Shown here piece after piece: positions 7,709 to 17,640 of a stretch of 64,000 bases of DNA. Position 1 is the stretch's first letter, and each line of letters opens with the position of its first letter. This stretch comes from Methanosalsum zhilinae DSM 4017 (lineage in GTDB: Archaea > Halobacteriota > Methanosarcinia > Methanosarcinales > Methanosarcinaceae): positions 536,103-600,102 of the forward strand of contig NC_015676.1 of the NCBI RefSeq assembly GCF_000217995.1, written 5' to 3'. The notes beneath the pieces were generated by a model. It made no database searches and was not told the DNA's origin. It saw only the letters and a list, made by a program, of their open reading frames with translations. The position numbers and the translations under genes are program-made.

Positions 7709-8953
7709 ATGAATAAACACCCCACACTATGGATTAAGGAAAACAAAGGCATCAGCCTTAAAGGAAAAACAGTTGTTCTTGCAGTTACTGGCAGCATAGC
7801 TGCGGTGCGTACCATTGAACTTTCCAGGGAACTGATAAGGCGGGGTGCGGATGTTTATGCGGTAACCACACCTGCGGCTGAGAGGATAATTCATCCCGAT
7901 GCACTACATTATGCGACAGGCAACGAGGTAATTCGTGACATTACCGGAAAAGTGGAACATGTGCAATTTTGTGGGATGAATGGATGTGCCGATCTTCTGG
8001 TTATTGCTCCTGCGACCGCCAATACAATATCAAAGATTGCAGCTGGCATCGATGATACTCCAGTTACCACGTTTGCAACAACTGCAATTGGCTCCGGAAT
8101 CTCTGTGATGCTGGTACCCGCAATGCATGAATCAATGTACTGTCATCCAGCTATTGTTGATAATCTTGATAAGTTGAGACTATGGGGAGTAACAATAATT
8201 GGTCCGCAAATGGAAGAGGGTATTGCAAAGATAGTTTCCAATGAGATGATAGTTCTTAATGCTGAGAGGATACTTGGGCCTGATACACTGTCTGGAAAAA
8301 GAATACTTATAACCAGCGGAACCACTGCTGAATTTCTGGATCCCATAAGAATACTAACTACTTTCGCGTCAGGAAAAACCGGTATTGAAATTGCACTTGA
8401 GGCTTTTAGAAGAGGGGCAGATGTAACAATTGTCCACATGAATAGGCTTGGTTTTGAAGGAATCAAAGAAATTTTAGTACAGACATCTCAACAGATGACG
8501 GATGCTGTTATGGAAGAGCTGGACCGCGAAGAATATGATATGCTGATCAGTGCTGCTGCTATCTCGGATTTTACAGTTGATATGAGCCCGGAAAAGATCA
8601 AGTCTGCAGACAACATTATCATTAAAATGAAACCTGCTGTAAAACTGATTGATAGGGTAAGACAGTCATTTCCTGATCTGGCAATAGCAGGGTTCAAGGC
8701 AGAAACAGGTCTATCTGCAGAACAATTACTTTCCAGGGCATGGGATAGAATGGATCAATCAAAACTTGATCTCATCGTTGCAAATGATGTTCTGGAAAGA
8801 GGGATGGGCACAGAAGATAATGAAGTTTATATCATGAGTGATAAAAGAGATGTAAAAAAAGTATCTGGTCTAAAGAGAACAATAGCTTCATCTCTACTGG
8901 ATGAAGTGGAAAAATGCTTTCAGCAGAGGGATGATCTGAGTGAAGGAAATTAA
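7709..8953 (+). CDS. coaBC: bifunctional phosphopantothenoylcysteine decarboxylase / phosphopantothenate-cysteine ligase
   Basis: A 414-residue CoaBC (Dfp). The N-terminal flavoprotein half (about 15-190) decarboxylates phosphopantothenoylcysteine. It starts with AVTGSIAAVRTIELSREL and carries the LLVIAPATANTISKIAAGI segment and a PAMHESMY motif in place of the usual PxMNxxMW. The C-terminal half (about 195-410) is the ligase, beginning GKRILITSGTTAEFLDPIR and including KIKSADNIIIKMKP and LIVANDV. Both halves are full length. It overlaps the next gene by 14 bases, so the two are almost surely translationally coupled. With the following two genes it covers pantoate to phosphopantetheine in the archaeal CoA route. 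Confidence 0.95.
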   Translation: MNKHPTLWIKENKGISLKGKTVVLAVTGSIAAVRTIELSRELIRRGADVYAVTTPAAERIIHPDALHYATGNEVIRDITGKVEHVQFCGMNGCADLLVIAPATANTISKIAAGIDDTPVTTFATTAIGSGISVMLVPAMHESMYCHPAIVDNLDKLRLWGVTIIGPQMEEGIAKIVSNEMIVLNAERILGPDTLSGKRILITSGTTAEFLDPIRILTTFASGKTGIEIALEAFRRGADVTIVHMNRLGFEGIKEILVQTSQQMTDAVMEELDREEYDMLISAAAISDFTVDMSPEKIKSADNIIIKMKPAVKLIDRVRQSFPDLAIAGFKAETGLSAEQLLSRAWDRMDQSKLDLIVANDVLERGMGTEDNEVYIMSDKRDVKKVSGLKRTIASSLLDEVEKCFQQRDDLSEGN

Positions 8954-9827
8954 ACCACCCCGCTCCCGTGCATTTGCTCCCGGGCATATAACCGGTTTTT
9001 TCAAAGTCCATGAAAATGAGGACATCAGGTACAGGGGTTCTACAGGATGTGGAGTGGTTTTAAATGGCGGTATTGAAACCGAAGTGGTTCTGGATAATTC
9101 TATTGATAAGGTCCAGGTATGGTTGGATGGGGTGAAGGTTAAAGGAAAAACTATCCAATCAACAATAGAAATGCTTACAGATGAGGTTCTTCGAATTGAA
9201 TGTAGGGCAGATATACCCGTTGGATATGGCTTTGGTGCATCGGGTGCAGGTTCAATTGGAACTGCACTTGCACTAAATGATGTTCTTTCATTGAATCTGT
9301 GTTCACGTAAACTTATTGAGGTTGCACATTCTGCAGAAGTAAAGAACCAAAGCGGACTTGGGGATGTGATTGCCCAGTCCCATGGCGGAGTTGTGATACG
9401 GAATATGCCTGGAACTGCCGGTATTTGCAATATTGACCAAATCCCATCTGCGGACCTTAAAGTATTCTGCGTAACAATGGGTAAAATCTATACGGAAGAT
9501 GTTCTAAAAGACGCCGACCTTATAGGGATGATCAATTCTGAAGGCAAGAAGGCTTTTGATTCTCTATTAAAAGAGAGCACCATCAGTAACTTTATGAGGC
9601 AATCAGAGATATTTTCACGGGAGACCGGCCTGCTTGATACAAAAGCTCAGGATGTCATCGAGGCTGTCAGGGACGCAGGAGGTATGGCTTCCCAGGCAAT
9701 GCTTGGAAACACAGTATTTGCAATTGCAGAATCTGCAGAATCGGAACAGGCAATTGTTGGAGCTATGATGGATTATGGTGATGTCCTTGTATACCGGATC
9801 AATCACTGTGTACCTCGGCTATTATGA
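8940..9827 (+). CDS. archaeal pantoate kinase (GHMP family)
   Basis: A 295-residue GHMP kinase whose start matches archaeal pantoate kinase (SRAFAPGHITGFFKVHEN). The ATP-binding loop GYGFGASGAGSIGTALAL lies near residues 96-113, and the family's C-terminal glycine region is GGMASQAMLGNTVFAI. It phosphorylates pantoate to 4-phosphopantoate, the archaeal replacement for bacterial pantothenate kinase. Translation probably starts at the GTG at 8940, inside the end of coaBC, where the frames overlap. Neighbours coaBC upstream and phosphopantothenate synthetase downstream support the assignment. Confidence 0.92.
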   Translation: MKEIKPPRSRAFAPGHITGFFKVHENEDIRYRGSTGCGVVLNGGIETEVVLDNSIDKVQVWLDGVKVKGKTIQSTIEMLTDEVLRIECRADIPVGYGFGASGAGSIGTALALNDVLSLNLCSRKLIEVAHSAEVKNQSGLGDVIAQSHGGVVIRNMPGTAGICNIDQIPSADLKVFCVTMGKIYTEDVLKDADLIGMINSEGKKAFDSLLKESTISNFMRQSEIFSRETGLLDTKAQDVIEAVRDAGGMASQAMLGNTVFAIAESAESEQAIVGAMMDYGDVLVYRINHCVPRLL

Positions 9828-9953
9828 CACGGGTTTTCAGAGGTTTATGAATACTGGATTTAGAAGTGTATTAAATAATTATCTCTATATCGTTCAATAC
9901 TTATAAAACATCATTGATGTTACTCTTACAAAGATAAAATATGGTTGATTAAT

Positions 9954-10742
9954 ATGTCCAGAATTCCACCAGATCATCCCAGATACCTTTCATTGGTTAC
10001 AAGGGATAAAGTTGTTGAAGGAGTCAAAATTGGTATTACTGATATACATGGGCTGATAGCTCATGGCAGGGGCGAGACATTTGATTATCTGATAGGGGAA
10101 AAAACCACTGATATGGCTGCGTATGCCCAGAGGGCAGCTGTTGCCATGCTGTTGCTTGCTAAAAGACCTGTGATTTCAGTTAATGGGAATACTGCAGCCC
10201 TTGTACCGGACGAACTCGTTACACTTGCAGATATTACCCGGGCCAAACTTGAGGTAAATCTGTTTCACCGAAGTGAAGCACGTATCCATAAAATAATCCG
10301 GCATCTAAAATCCAGAGGGGCAGGTGTTGTTCTGGGGCATAAAGGAGATGCGCGCCTTGATCTTTCTCATGGAAGGGCAATTGTGGATAAGGATGGTATA
10401 TACAGTGCAGATGTAATGCTGGTGCCTCTGGAAGATGGTGACAGGTGCCAGACTCTTGTGAATATGGATAAAAAGGTCATTGCCATTGATTTGAATCCAT
10501 TATCAAGGACTTCTCTATCAGCTACAGTGTCCATTGTGGACAATATTATACGCTCAATTCCAAATATGATTCAGTTTGCCAGAGATATGAAAGAAGTTGA
10601 ACCTTATAGACTTCAGAAAGTTGTGGATCTATATGATAATAGGAAGGTACTCTCTTCAGCTATGTATGAAATAAATGAAACCCTCAAAAACGAAGCTGTT
10701 AGACAGGGAATACCCTGGAACAATTTCCCTGAAAATGAATAG
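9954..10742 (+). CDS. 4-phosphopantoate-beta-alanine ligase (phosphopantothenate synthetase)
   Basis: A 262-residue protein of PF02006, the archaeal enzyme that joins 4-phosphopantoate to beta-alanine with ATP. It opens with MSRIPPDHPRYLSL and shows the conserved FHRSEARI, SVNGNTAALVP and VIAIDLNPLSRTSLSA segments. The ATG at 9954 is chosen over an in-frame TTG three codons upstream; GGTTGAT just before it is a weak ribosome binding site. The gene ends in TAG. A 126-base gap separates it from pantoate kinase, but direction and pathway argue for one regulon. Confidence 0.93.
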   Translation: MSRIPPDHPRYLSLVTRDKVVEGVKIGITDIHGLIAHGRGETFDYLIGEKTTDMAAYAQRAAVAMLLLAKRPVISVNGNTAALVPDELVTLADITRAKLEVNLFHRSEARIHKIIRHLKSRGAGVVLGHKGDARLDLSHGRAIVDKDGIYSADVMLVPLEDGDRCQTLVNMDKKVIAIDLNPLSRTSLSATVSIVDNIIRSIPNMIQFARDMKEVEPYRLQKVVDLYDNRKVLSSAMYEINETLKNEAVRQGIPWNNFPENE

Positions 10743-10792
10743 AATTCTTTATAGGAATCATCTCTGGTTATAGACATAAAGGAGACTAACTA

Positions 10793-12103
10793 ATGGCAGA
10801 TATTATTATAGAGAACGGAACTGTTCTGACAATGGACCCTGCAAATGAACACACCCTCAAAGAAGGAACGGTTGTAATTGAAGATGGTCTGATAAAAGAT
10901 ATATCATTATCAACCAATGAAAGGGCAGATACTGTAATAGATGCTTCTGGATGTGTGGTAATGCCTGGACTTATAAATACTCACACACATGCAGGAATGA
11001 CATTACTAAGGGGCTATGCAGACGATATGGCGCTTAACCAGTGGCTTGAGGACAACATATGGCCTGTAGAGGCACAGATGAGCGATGATGATATCTATGC
11101 TGGTACACTTCTTGCCTGTGTGGAAATGATAAAGTCCGGTACTACTTCATTTGCAGATATGTATATTCATGTAGAAATGGTGGCAAAAGCAGTAGAAAGG
11201 TCTGGTATGCGTGCTGCACTTTCATACGGGATGATTGATTTTGGAGATTCCATCAGAGCAGATCGTGAACTTGAAGAAGGAAAACGATTTGTTAAGAAAT
11301 GGAATGGAAGTGCAGATGGAAGAATTACTACAATGTATGGTCCACATGCACCAAATACCTGTTCAGAGGAGCTTTTAATCAGGGTAAGAGAACAGGCTGA
11401 ACATGATAATGTGAAGGTCCATATCCATGTCCTTGAAACTGAAGATGAATTAAACCAGATGAAAGAACAATATGGGATGTGTTCTGTGAATATGCTTGAT
11501 AGGATCGGGTTCCTTGACAATAATATCCTTGCTGCCCATTGTATCTGGCTCTCAGGCGGAGATATTGAAATACTCAGGGAAAGAAAGGTCAATGTATCTC
11601 ATAATCCTGTCAGTAACATGAAACTAGGTTCTGGGATTGCTCCTGTAAAAGAGCTTATCGATAAAGGAATAAACGTTTCACTTGGAACGGATGGATGTGC
11701 TTCCAATAACAATCTTGATATGTTTGAAGAAATGAAAACCGCAACACTTATGCAGAAAGTAAGTAAACTGGATCCATCGTTAGTACCTGCAGACACTGTT
11801 CTTAAGATGGGAACTTCAAATGGTGGCAGAGCACTTGGAATTAAAAGCGGAATTCTTAAAAAAGGATACAATGCAGATGTAATTATTGTTGACATGAATA
11901 AACCGCATTTGACTCCTCTTTATGATCCGATATCACACATTGTGTACTCTGCCCGTGGAAGTGATGTGAGAACAACTATTGTTCAGGGGCAGATATTGAT
12001 GGATAATTATGAACTGAAATTCCTGGATGAGAATACAGTTATGGAAGATGCCCGCAAAGCTGCAGCAGATCTTATTGAAAGAGTAGATATTAAAAGAGAA
12101 TAA
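10793..12103 (+). CDS. dadD: 5'-deoxyadenosine / S-adenosylhomocysteine deaminase
   Basis: A 436-residue amidohydrolase of the MtaD/DadD family. The metal ligands appear as HTHAGMTLLRGYADDM (about residues 65-80), HIHVLETEDE, AHCIWL and SLGTDGCASNNNLD. In methanogens this enzyme deaminates 5'-deoxyadenosine, S-adenosylhomocysteine and methylthioadenosine, the by-products of SAM-dependent and radical-SAM reactions, to their inosine forms. The next gene, 30 bases on, is the hydrolase expected to act on S-inosylhomocysteine, so the pair makes a salvage operon. GGAGA lies 8 bases before the ATG. Confidence 0.92.
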   Translation: MADIIIENGTVLTMDPANEHTLKEGTVVIEDGLIKDISLSTNERADTVIDASGCVVMPGLINTHTHAGMTLLRGYADDMALNQWLEDNIWPVEAQMSDDDIYAGTLLACVEMIKSGTTSFADMYIHVEMVAKAVERSGMRAALSYGMIDFGDSIRADRELEEGKRFVKKWNGSADGRITTMYGPHAPNTCSEELLIRVREQAEHDNVKVHIHVLETEDELNQMKEQYGMCSVNMLDRIGFLDNNILAAHCIWLSGGDIEILRERKVNVSHNPVSNMKLGSGIAPVKELIDKGINVSLGTDGCASNNNLDMFEEMKTATLMQKVSKLDPSLVPADTVLKMGTSNGGRALGIKSGILKKGYNADVIIVDMNKPHLTPLYDPISHIVYSARGSDVRTTIVQGQILMDNYELKFLDENTVMEDARKAAADLIERVDIKRE

Positions 12104-12133
12104 TTCAGAATCATAACCCTTTGAGGAGATTTA

Positions 12134-13369
12134 ATGGTAGATAAGCAGTTAATTGAGTCAGGTAATCAGAAAATAGAATGGGCACGCAATCACATGCCTG
12201 TGCTTGAGATTGTCAGAAATGTGTTTGAAAAAGAAATGCCACTTGAAGGCTATACTATTGCAATGGCGCTACATGTAGAGGCAAAGACTGCAGTACTGGT
12301 AGATACACTTGTGGCAGGTGGTGCAGAAGTATCGATAACAGGATGCAATCCTTTAAGCACTCAGGATGATGTGGCACTTGCCCTTGACAGTAAAAAAAAC
12401 ATAAGGTGTTATGCAAGGTATGGTGCCAGTAATGAGGAATATTATCAGGCTATAGATAAGGTACTTGAAAGCAATCCTGATATAACGATAGATGATGGAG
12501 CTGATCTGATATTTAAGCTCCATACCGAGCGTACCGATCTGTTATCCTCGATAAAAGGAGGATGCGAGGAGACAACGACCGGTATCCATCGATTGAAAGC
12601 CATGGAGAGGGATAAAGCTCTTAAAATGCCGGTAATTGCAGTAAATGATGCCATGACAAAATTCCTTTTCGATAACCGGTACGGTACAGGCCAATCAGCA
12701 TGGGATGGTATAATCAGGACTACGAACCTTCTGGTGGCAGGAAAGAACGTTGTCGTTGGAGGTTATGGTTGGTGTGGTAAAGGTGCTGCCATGAGGGCTG
12801 TTGGACTTGGGGCCAATGTGATTGTTACTGAAGTTGATCCTATAAGGGCACTGGAGGCCAGGATGGATGGTAATCAGGTTATGACTATGAGGGAAGCTGC
12901 ACCACTTGGTGATATATTTGTTACCACAACTGGAAACCGTGATATACTTACCAGAGAACATTTTGAGCTGATGAAGGACGGGGCTATCCTGGCAAATTCA
13001 GGTCATTTTAATATAGAAATCAATCTTGAAGAACTTGAAGAGCTTTCCAGCTCTGTCAGGACAGTGAGAAAGAATATTAAAGAATATCTTGTAGATAACA
13101 GAAGAATTTATGTTCTTGCTGATGGAAGACTTGTAAATCTTGCAGCAGGGGATGGTCATCCGGCCGAAGTAATGGATATGAGCTTTTCCAACCAGGCTTT
13201 ATGTGTGCGCTATATTGCAGAAAATAAATTAGTAACTGGTGTCCATCCTGTTCCTGAAAAAATTGATAGGTATGTGGCAGAGTTAAAACTTAGCAGCCTG
13301 GATATAACTATTGATGAACTAAGTCCGCTTCAGAGTGAATATATGCATGGATGGGAGTCAGGAACATGA
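12134..13369 (+). CDS. S-inosyl-L-homocysteine hydrolase (adenosylhomocysteinase family)
   Basis: A 411-residue member of the adenosylhomocysteinase family. The NAD-binding Rossmann loop VVVGGYGWCGKGAAMRAVG lies near residue 205, and substrate-side motifs include DDGADLIFKLHT, GCEETTTGIHRLKAM and VTTTGNRDI. In methanogens that carry DadD the homologue has been shown to prefer S-inosylhomocysteine, giving homocysteine and inosine. The adjacent deaminase supports that specificity here, though it is inferred from context. GAGGAG lies 6 bases before the ATG. A weak stem (13379-13397) follows the stop. Confidence 0.88.
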   Translation: MVDKQLIESGNQKIEWARNHMPVLEIVRNVFEKEMPLEGYTIAMALHVEAKTAVLVDTLVAGGAEVSITGCNPLSTQDDVALALDSKKNIRCYARYGASNEEYYQAIDKVLESNPDITIDDGADLIFKLHTERTDLLSSIKGGCEETTTGIHRLKAMERDKALKMPVIAVNDAMTKFLFDNRYGTGQSAWDGIIRTTNLLVAGKNVVVGGYGWCGKGAAMRAVGLGANVIVTEVDPIRALEARMDGNQVMTMREAAPLGDIFVTTTGNRDILTREHFELMKDGAILANSGHFNIEINLEELEELSSSVRTVRKNIKEYLVDNRRIYVLADGRLVNLAAGDGHPAEVMDMSFSNQALCVRYIAENKLVTGVHPVPEKIDRYVAELKLSSLDITIDELSPLQSEYMHGWESGT

Positions 13370-13661
13370 ATCCACAATCCTACTATTTTTCTGTAGGGCT
13401 ATGTTAAGATCAGTAACATGAGTACAGTAGTATATAAGCAGATTTTCCTGAATATATAGATTTCGAATATTATTTCTATTTTTAAGTTCTGGATACTGTA
13501 CAACTTAGTTAAGGTGGACTATACAGACTAACAAACCTTTAAATTCCCTGGGAATAAGAAAAATATATATAATAGGAGCACCTTTTGAGTGCGCTATACA
13601 AAAGACATATCAAATTAACTGCTATCATATTACATGAGATGCAGTTACTGAATACCGTATT
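13370..13661 (+). other. intergenic region upstream of tRNA-Lys and rpoH
   Basis: About 290 bases with no coding frame. It starts with a short stem (CCTAC/GTAGG, 13379-13397) followed by T-poor sequence, a weak candidate terminator. It also holds a strong TATA element (13563-13574), and just downstream a GAGCAC/GTGCGCT imperfect stem at about 13576-13595. It may carry the main promoter of the RNA polymerase operon. Confidence 0.45.
13563..13574 (+). promoter_or_regulatory. TATA box, probable promoter for tRNA-Lys-rpoH operon
   Basis: ATATATATAATA preceded by an A-rich BRE-like stretch (GGAATAAGAAAA). A start site would be expected near 13595, giving a leader before tRNA-Lys at 13662. Confidence 0.45.
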
Positions 13662-13735
13662 GGGCTCGTAGCTCAGTCAGGCAGAGCGTCTGGCTTTTAA
13701 CCAGACGGCCTAGGGTTCAAATCCCTACGAGCCCG
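13662..13735 (+). tRNA. tRNA-Lys (UUU)
   Basis: A 74-base cloverleaf: acceptor arms GGGCTCG and CGAGCCC pair perfectly with discriminator G. The D arm is GCTC...GAGC, the anticodon stem TCTGG/CCAGA holds the loop CTTTTAA (anticodon TTT), and the T arm is AGGGTTCAAATCCCT-like. CCA is not encoded. It lies 47 bases upstream of rpoH on the same strand and is probably cotranscribed and processed out. Confidence 0.95.
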
Positions 13736-13782
13736 CTACATATACATCGTTTTCACAGTACATTTCCCAGGGAGGACTTAAC

Positions 13783-14019
13783 TTGAAGAAATTCAGCCTG
13801 CTCGACCACGAAAGAATCCCAAAGCATGAAATTATGGCTGAGGATGAAATCAAATCTGTTTTAAAAGAATATGATATAGAAAAGGAGCAATTGCCAAAAA
13901 TAAAGGCAAATGATCCTGTTGTGAAGGAAATAGACGCATCTGTGGGAGATGTAGTCAAAATTACCCGGATAAGTCCGACTGCGGGCAAAGCCTATTATTA
14001 CAGGCTTGTTATCGATTGA
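13783..14019 (+). CDS. rpoH: DNA-directed RNA polymerase subunit H (Rpb5 homologue)
   Basis: A 78-residue protein matching archaeal RpoH, the counterpart of the C-terminal domain of eukaryotic Rpb5. The conserved start LDHERIPKHEIM and end KITRISPTAGKAYYYRLV are present, and length is typical. Translation starts at TTG 13783, supported by the strong site GGGAGGA eight bases upstream. It opens the RNA polymerase cluster. Confidence 0.96.
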   Translation: MKKFSLLDHERIPKHEIMAEDEIKSVLKEYDIEKEQLPKIKANDPVVKEIDASVGDVVKITRISPTAGKAYYYRLVID

Positions 14020-14177
14020 ATTTCAGGGGGATTCTGCTTTAAAGAAACCTTTATTTTTATTTTCTATTGTGGCCAGATTAATTATGCACAGCAATTACCA
14101 ATTACTACTGTATCCAGAGAACCAATATCCAGTGTCTAGACCAAGAAATATAAAGGGGTGCTAACATAGCTTTAGAT

Positions 14178-15815
14178 TTGAGAGGATTATCAGAGGCATA
14201 TTTTAAAAGAGATATGATTGTACAGCATCATATAGACTCATATAATAAATTTGTACAGGTGGGTCTGCAAAAGATCATCGACGAACAGGGGATCATAGAA
14301 ACAGATCTTGAAGATATTTATTTAAAACTTGGAAAAATCCGGGTTGAGAAACCCATTGTAAAAGAAGCAGATGGTGCAATTGAAAGACTGTATCCCAACG
14401 AAGCAAGGTTGCGAAATCTATCCTACTCTGCACCATTATATCTTGAAATGAGTGTGGTCAAAGGGGAGACAGAAACCGAACCTCAGGAAACCAAGATCGG
14501 TCAGTTGCCGGTAATGATCAAATCTAACATCTGTAACCTGAAAGAACTCAATGATGAGGAAATGGTGCAAAGTGGTGAAGATCCACTTGATCCTGGAGGA
14601 TACTTTATTGTAAACGGAACTGAAAGGGTGGTCATGACCCTTGAAGACCTTGCACCAAATAAAATACTGGCTGAGTTTAGTGAAAGATATGGTGATTCCA
14701 TAGAGGTTGCAAAGGTTTTCTCCCAGAGACGTGGATATCGTGCGCTTGTGGTTGTTGAAAGGGGACGAAAAGCACTGCTTGAAGTTTCATTTCCTTCGAT
14801 ATCGGGACGAATCAATTTCATAACACTTATGCGAGCACTTGGCATTGAAACAGATGAAGATATAGTGAATATTGTTTCAACAGACCCTGAGATTATGAAA
14901 TTTATGCTTGAAAATCTGGAAGAAGCAGAGGTGGGTACCAGAGAGGAGGCCATTGAAAAAATCGGCTCCCGGGTAGCTTCAGGACAGGCAACTGATTATC
15001 AGATCAAGCGTGCTAACTATGTTATTGACAGATATCTCCTTCCACACCTTGGAAATGCTCCTACTGACCGGATACCAAAAGCTCATTTCCTGGGTAGAAT
15101 GGCAGAATCGTGCTTTGAACTTGCTCTTGCTAGAAGATCTGAGGATGATAAAGATCATTATTCCAATAAGCGTCTCAAACTCACAGGAGATCTCATGGAG
15201 GATCTGTTCAGGGTGGCCTTTAATAGACTTTCAAGGGACATCAAATACCAGCTTGAAAGAGCCAATATGAGGAATCGTGAGCTGAACGTAGGAACTCTTG
15301 TAAGGGCAGATGTTCTTACAGACCGTCTTCAGCATCCTCTGGCAACCGGGAACTGGGTTGGTGGAAGAACCGGGGTTTCACAGCTACTGGACAGGACTGA
15401 TTATATTTCCACCCTGTCTCACCTGAGGCGTGTGATCTCTCCACTATCAAGGGCACAGCCACATTTTGAAGCCCGTGATCTGCATCCGACCCAGTGGGGT
15501 CGATTATGTCCATCTGAAACACCAGAAGGCCCAAATTGTGGTCTGGTAAAGAATTTTGCGCAGATGGTTGAATTATCTACCGGTATTGAGGATATCACAT
15601 CTATCAAAAATATTCTTTATGATCTGGATGTAAAACCCACACAAATGAATATATCAGTGGATGATGTTCCTGAATATGAAGAGGAGCCTGGTAATTACAC
15701 CGAAGAACTTGAAAAGATCACACATCATGATGTTGATGAAAAAAAGCATATAGGCATTGAAGTTTATTCGGGTGAAAAATTAGATGATACTGACAGTATC
15801 GGGGGGGATTTGTAA
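14178..15815 (+). CDS. rpoB2: DNA-directed RNA polymerase subunit B'' (N-terminal half of beta)
   Basis: The N-terminal half of the split archaeal beta subunit, about 545-549 residues. It includes the lobe and protrusion regions and the conserved RLCPSETPEGPNCGLVKN segment near the end. The split B''/B' arrangement is typical of methanogens. The start is uncertain. The first canonical codon is TTG at 14178, but the site AAGGGGTG (14153-14160) is 17 bases away; it is ideally spaced for the in-frame ATA at 14166, which would add ALDL to the front, and an in-frame TAA at 14151 blocks anything earlier. The stop at 15813-15815 abuts the ATG of rpoB1. Confidence 0.95.
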   Translation: MRGLSEAYFKRDMIVQHHIDSYNKFVQVGLQKIIDEQGIIETDLEDIYLKLGKIRVEKPIVKEADGAIERLYPNEARLRNLSYSAPLYLEMSVVKGETETEPQETKIGQLPVMIKSNICNLKELNDEEMVQSGEDPLDPGGYFIVNGTERVVMTLEDLAPNKILAEFSERYGDSIEVAKVFSQRRGYRALVVVERGRKALLEVSFPSISGRINFITLMRALGIETDEDIVNIVSTDPEIMKFMLENLEEAEVGTREEAIEKIGSRVASGQATDYQIKRANYVIDRYLLPHLGNAPTDRIPKAHFLGRMAESCFELALARRSEDDKDHYSNKRLKLTGDLMEDLFRVAFNRLSRDIKYQLERANMRNRELNVGTLVRADVLTDRLQHPLATGNWVGGRTGVSQLLDRTDYISTLSHLRRVISPLSRAQPHFEARDLHPTQWGRLCPSETPEGPNCGLVKNFAQMVELSTGIEDITSIKNILYDLDVKPTQMNISVDDVPEYEEEPGNYTEELEKITHHDVDEKKHIGIEVYSGEKLDDTDSIGGDL

Positions 15816-17630
15816 ATGAATGAAGTTAAAGTATTCCTGAATGGTGAACTTGTAGGAAAACATGATAATCCAGTTGAACTGGTAAATAATATCCGCAAGC
15901 AAAGGCGTAAGGGTATTTTGTCCAGTCAGGTAAATGTTGCATTATTTGAGGATATACATGAGGTGGTAATAAATTCTGATATGGGCAGAGCCAGAAGACC
16001 ACTCATTGTTGTAGAAGACGGGAGAGCTGCGGTCACACCGGAAAATATTGAAGAGATAAAGGACGGTAAAATAACCACTTCAGATCTGCTAAAGATGGGA
16101 GCTATTGAGTTCCTCGATGCAGAAGAAGAGGAAAACGCATTTATTGCTTTAAATGAAACTGATATTACTCCAGACCATACACATCTGGAAATTGATCCGT
16201 CACTTATTCTGGGCATATGTACAGGAATGGTTCCCTATCCTGAACATAATGCATCTCCGAGAAATACCATGGGTGCTGCAATGGTTAAGCAGTGTATTGG
16301 TATGTCGACCTCTAATCAGAAACTGAGGCCTGACACAAGGGCTCATGTTCTTCATTATCCGCAAAAGGCTCTCACCACAACCCAGGTAGGGAATGCCATA
16401 GATTTTGATATGCGGCCTGCCGGTCAGAATTTTGTTGTTGCTGTATTGTCCTATGAAGGCCACAATATTGAAGATGCGCTGGTTTTTAACAAAGGATCAA
16501 TAGAAAGAGGTCTTGGAAGGAGTCATTTCCTCAGGACATTTGAAGGTGAGGAGAGAAGGTATCCAGGAGGCCAGGAAGATAAATTCGAGATTCCGGATTC
16601 GGAATACCGTGGTGCTCGCAGTCCTGAAGCATATGCGAACCTGGATGTTGATGGTCTTGTCAATCCCGAGACAGTGGTAGGTCCAAACGATGTGCTGATC
16701 GGCAAAACCAGTCCTCCTAGGTTCCTTGAAGAACAGTCGGATTTTGGAATAACTATTGAACAGAGGCGAGAAAGTGCAATTACCATGCGCTCAAATGAAA
16801 AGGGAATTGTGGACAATATTATTCTTACAGAATCCGTAAATGGCACTCGCCTTGCAAAAGTGAAAATAAGGGATCAGAGAATTCCCGAGATAGGGGATAA
16901 ATTTGCTTCAAGACATGGTCAAAAAGGAGTTATCGGACTGATAGTCCCCTATCAGGACATGCCGTTTACTGAAAATGGAATTGTACCCGATCTTGTGATC
17001 AATCCGCATGCGATTCCTTCCCGTATGACTGTGGGACATGTCCTTGAAATGATCGGTGGTAAGGTAGCTTCAATGGAAGGCAGACGCATAAATGCCACAG
17101 CTTTTTCAGGTGAAAATGAAGAAGATCTCAGAATGGGGCTAAAAAAGCATGGTTTTTCGCATTCAGGTAAAGAAGTGTTCTTTGACGGAGTAACTGGCAA
17201 AAAAATCCAGGCAGATATATTTGTAGGTGTGATTCTTTATCAGAAATTGCATCACATGGTTGCGTCCAAGATACATGCACGTTCAAGGGGTCCTGTACAG
17301 GTTCTGACCCGCCAGCCAACAGAAGGAAGAGCCCGTGAGGGTGGACTCAGGTTTGGTGAGATGGAAAGGGATGTTCTTATAGGACATGGTGCTGCTATGG
17401 CCCTGAAAGAGAGGCTTCTTGATGAGTCTGATAAGGTTGTTGAACTGGTATGTTCCAATTGTGGAATGATCGCAACGTTTGATAGAAAAAGAAACATACG
17501 CTACTGTTCCAATTGCGGATCAGAAACAGATATATATCCAGTGGAAATGAGCTATGCATTCAAATTGCTGCTTGATGAAATAAAGTCATTAGGTGTTGCA
17601 CCAAGAATGAGTCTGGAAGATGCTGCATAA
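15816..17630 (+). CDS. rpoB1: DNA-directed RNA polymerase subunit B' (C-terminal half of beta)
   Basis: A 604-residue C-terminal half of the beta subunit. Recognisable parts are the hybrid-binding region ([17 protein letters not shown]), the clamp-side segment [20 protein letters not shown], and a C-terminal zinc finger ([10 protein letters not shown]...CSNCGSE). It forms the catalytic core together with B'', A' and A''. The ATG follows the rpoB2 stop with no gap, so the two are translationally coupled. Confidence 0.97.
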   Translation: MNEVKVFLNGELVGKHDNPVELVNNIRKQRRKGILSSQVNVALFEDIHEVVINSDMGRARRPLIVVEDGRAAVTPENIEEIKDGKITTSDLLKMGAIEFLDAEEEENAFIALNETDITPDHTHLEIDPSLILGICTGMVPYPEHNASPRNTMGAAMVKQCIGMSTSNQKLRPDTRAHVLHYPQKALTTTQVGNAIDFDMRPAGQNFVVAVLSYEGHNIEDALVFNKGSIERGLGRSHFLRTFEGEERRYPGGQEDKFEIPDSEYRGARSPEAYANLDVDGLVNPETVVGPNDVLIGKTSPPRFLEEQSDFGITIEQRRESAITMRSNEKGIVDNIILTESVNGTRLAKVKIRDQRIPEIGDKFASRHGQKGVIGLIVPYQDMPFTENGIVPDLVINPHAIPSRMTVGHVLEMIGGKVASMEGRRINATAFSGENEEDLRMGLKKHGFSHSGKEVFFDGVTGKKIQADIFVGVILYQKLHHMVASKIHARSRGPVQVLTRQPTEGRAREGGLRFGEMERDVLIGHGAAMALKERLLDESDKVVELVCSNCGMIATFDRKRNIRYCSNCGSETDIYPVEMSYAFKLLLDEIKSLGVAPRMSLEDAA

Positions 17631-17640
17631 GGTGATATAA

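Noticed and set aside
13379-13397. Stem after the S-inosylhomocysteine hydrolase as a firm terminator
   Set aside because: Only five base pairs with no T tract after it; mentioned in the gap description but not called.
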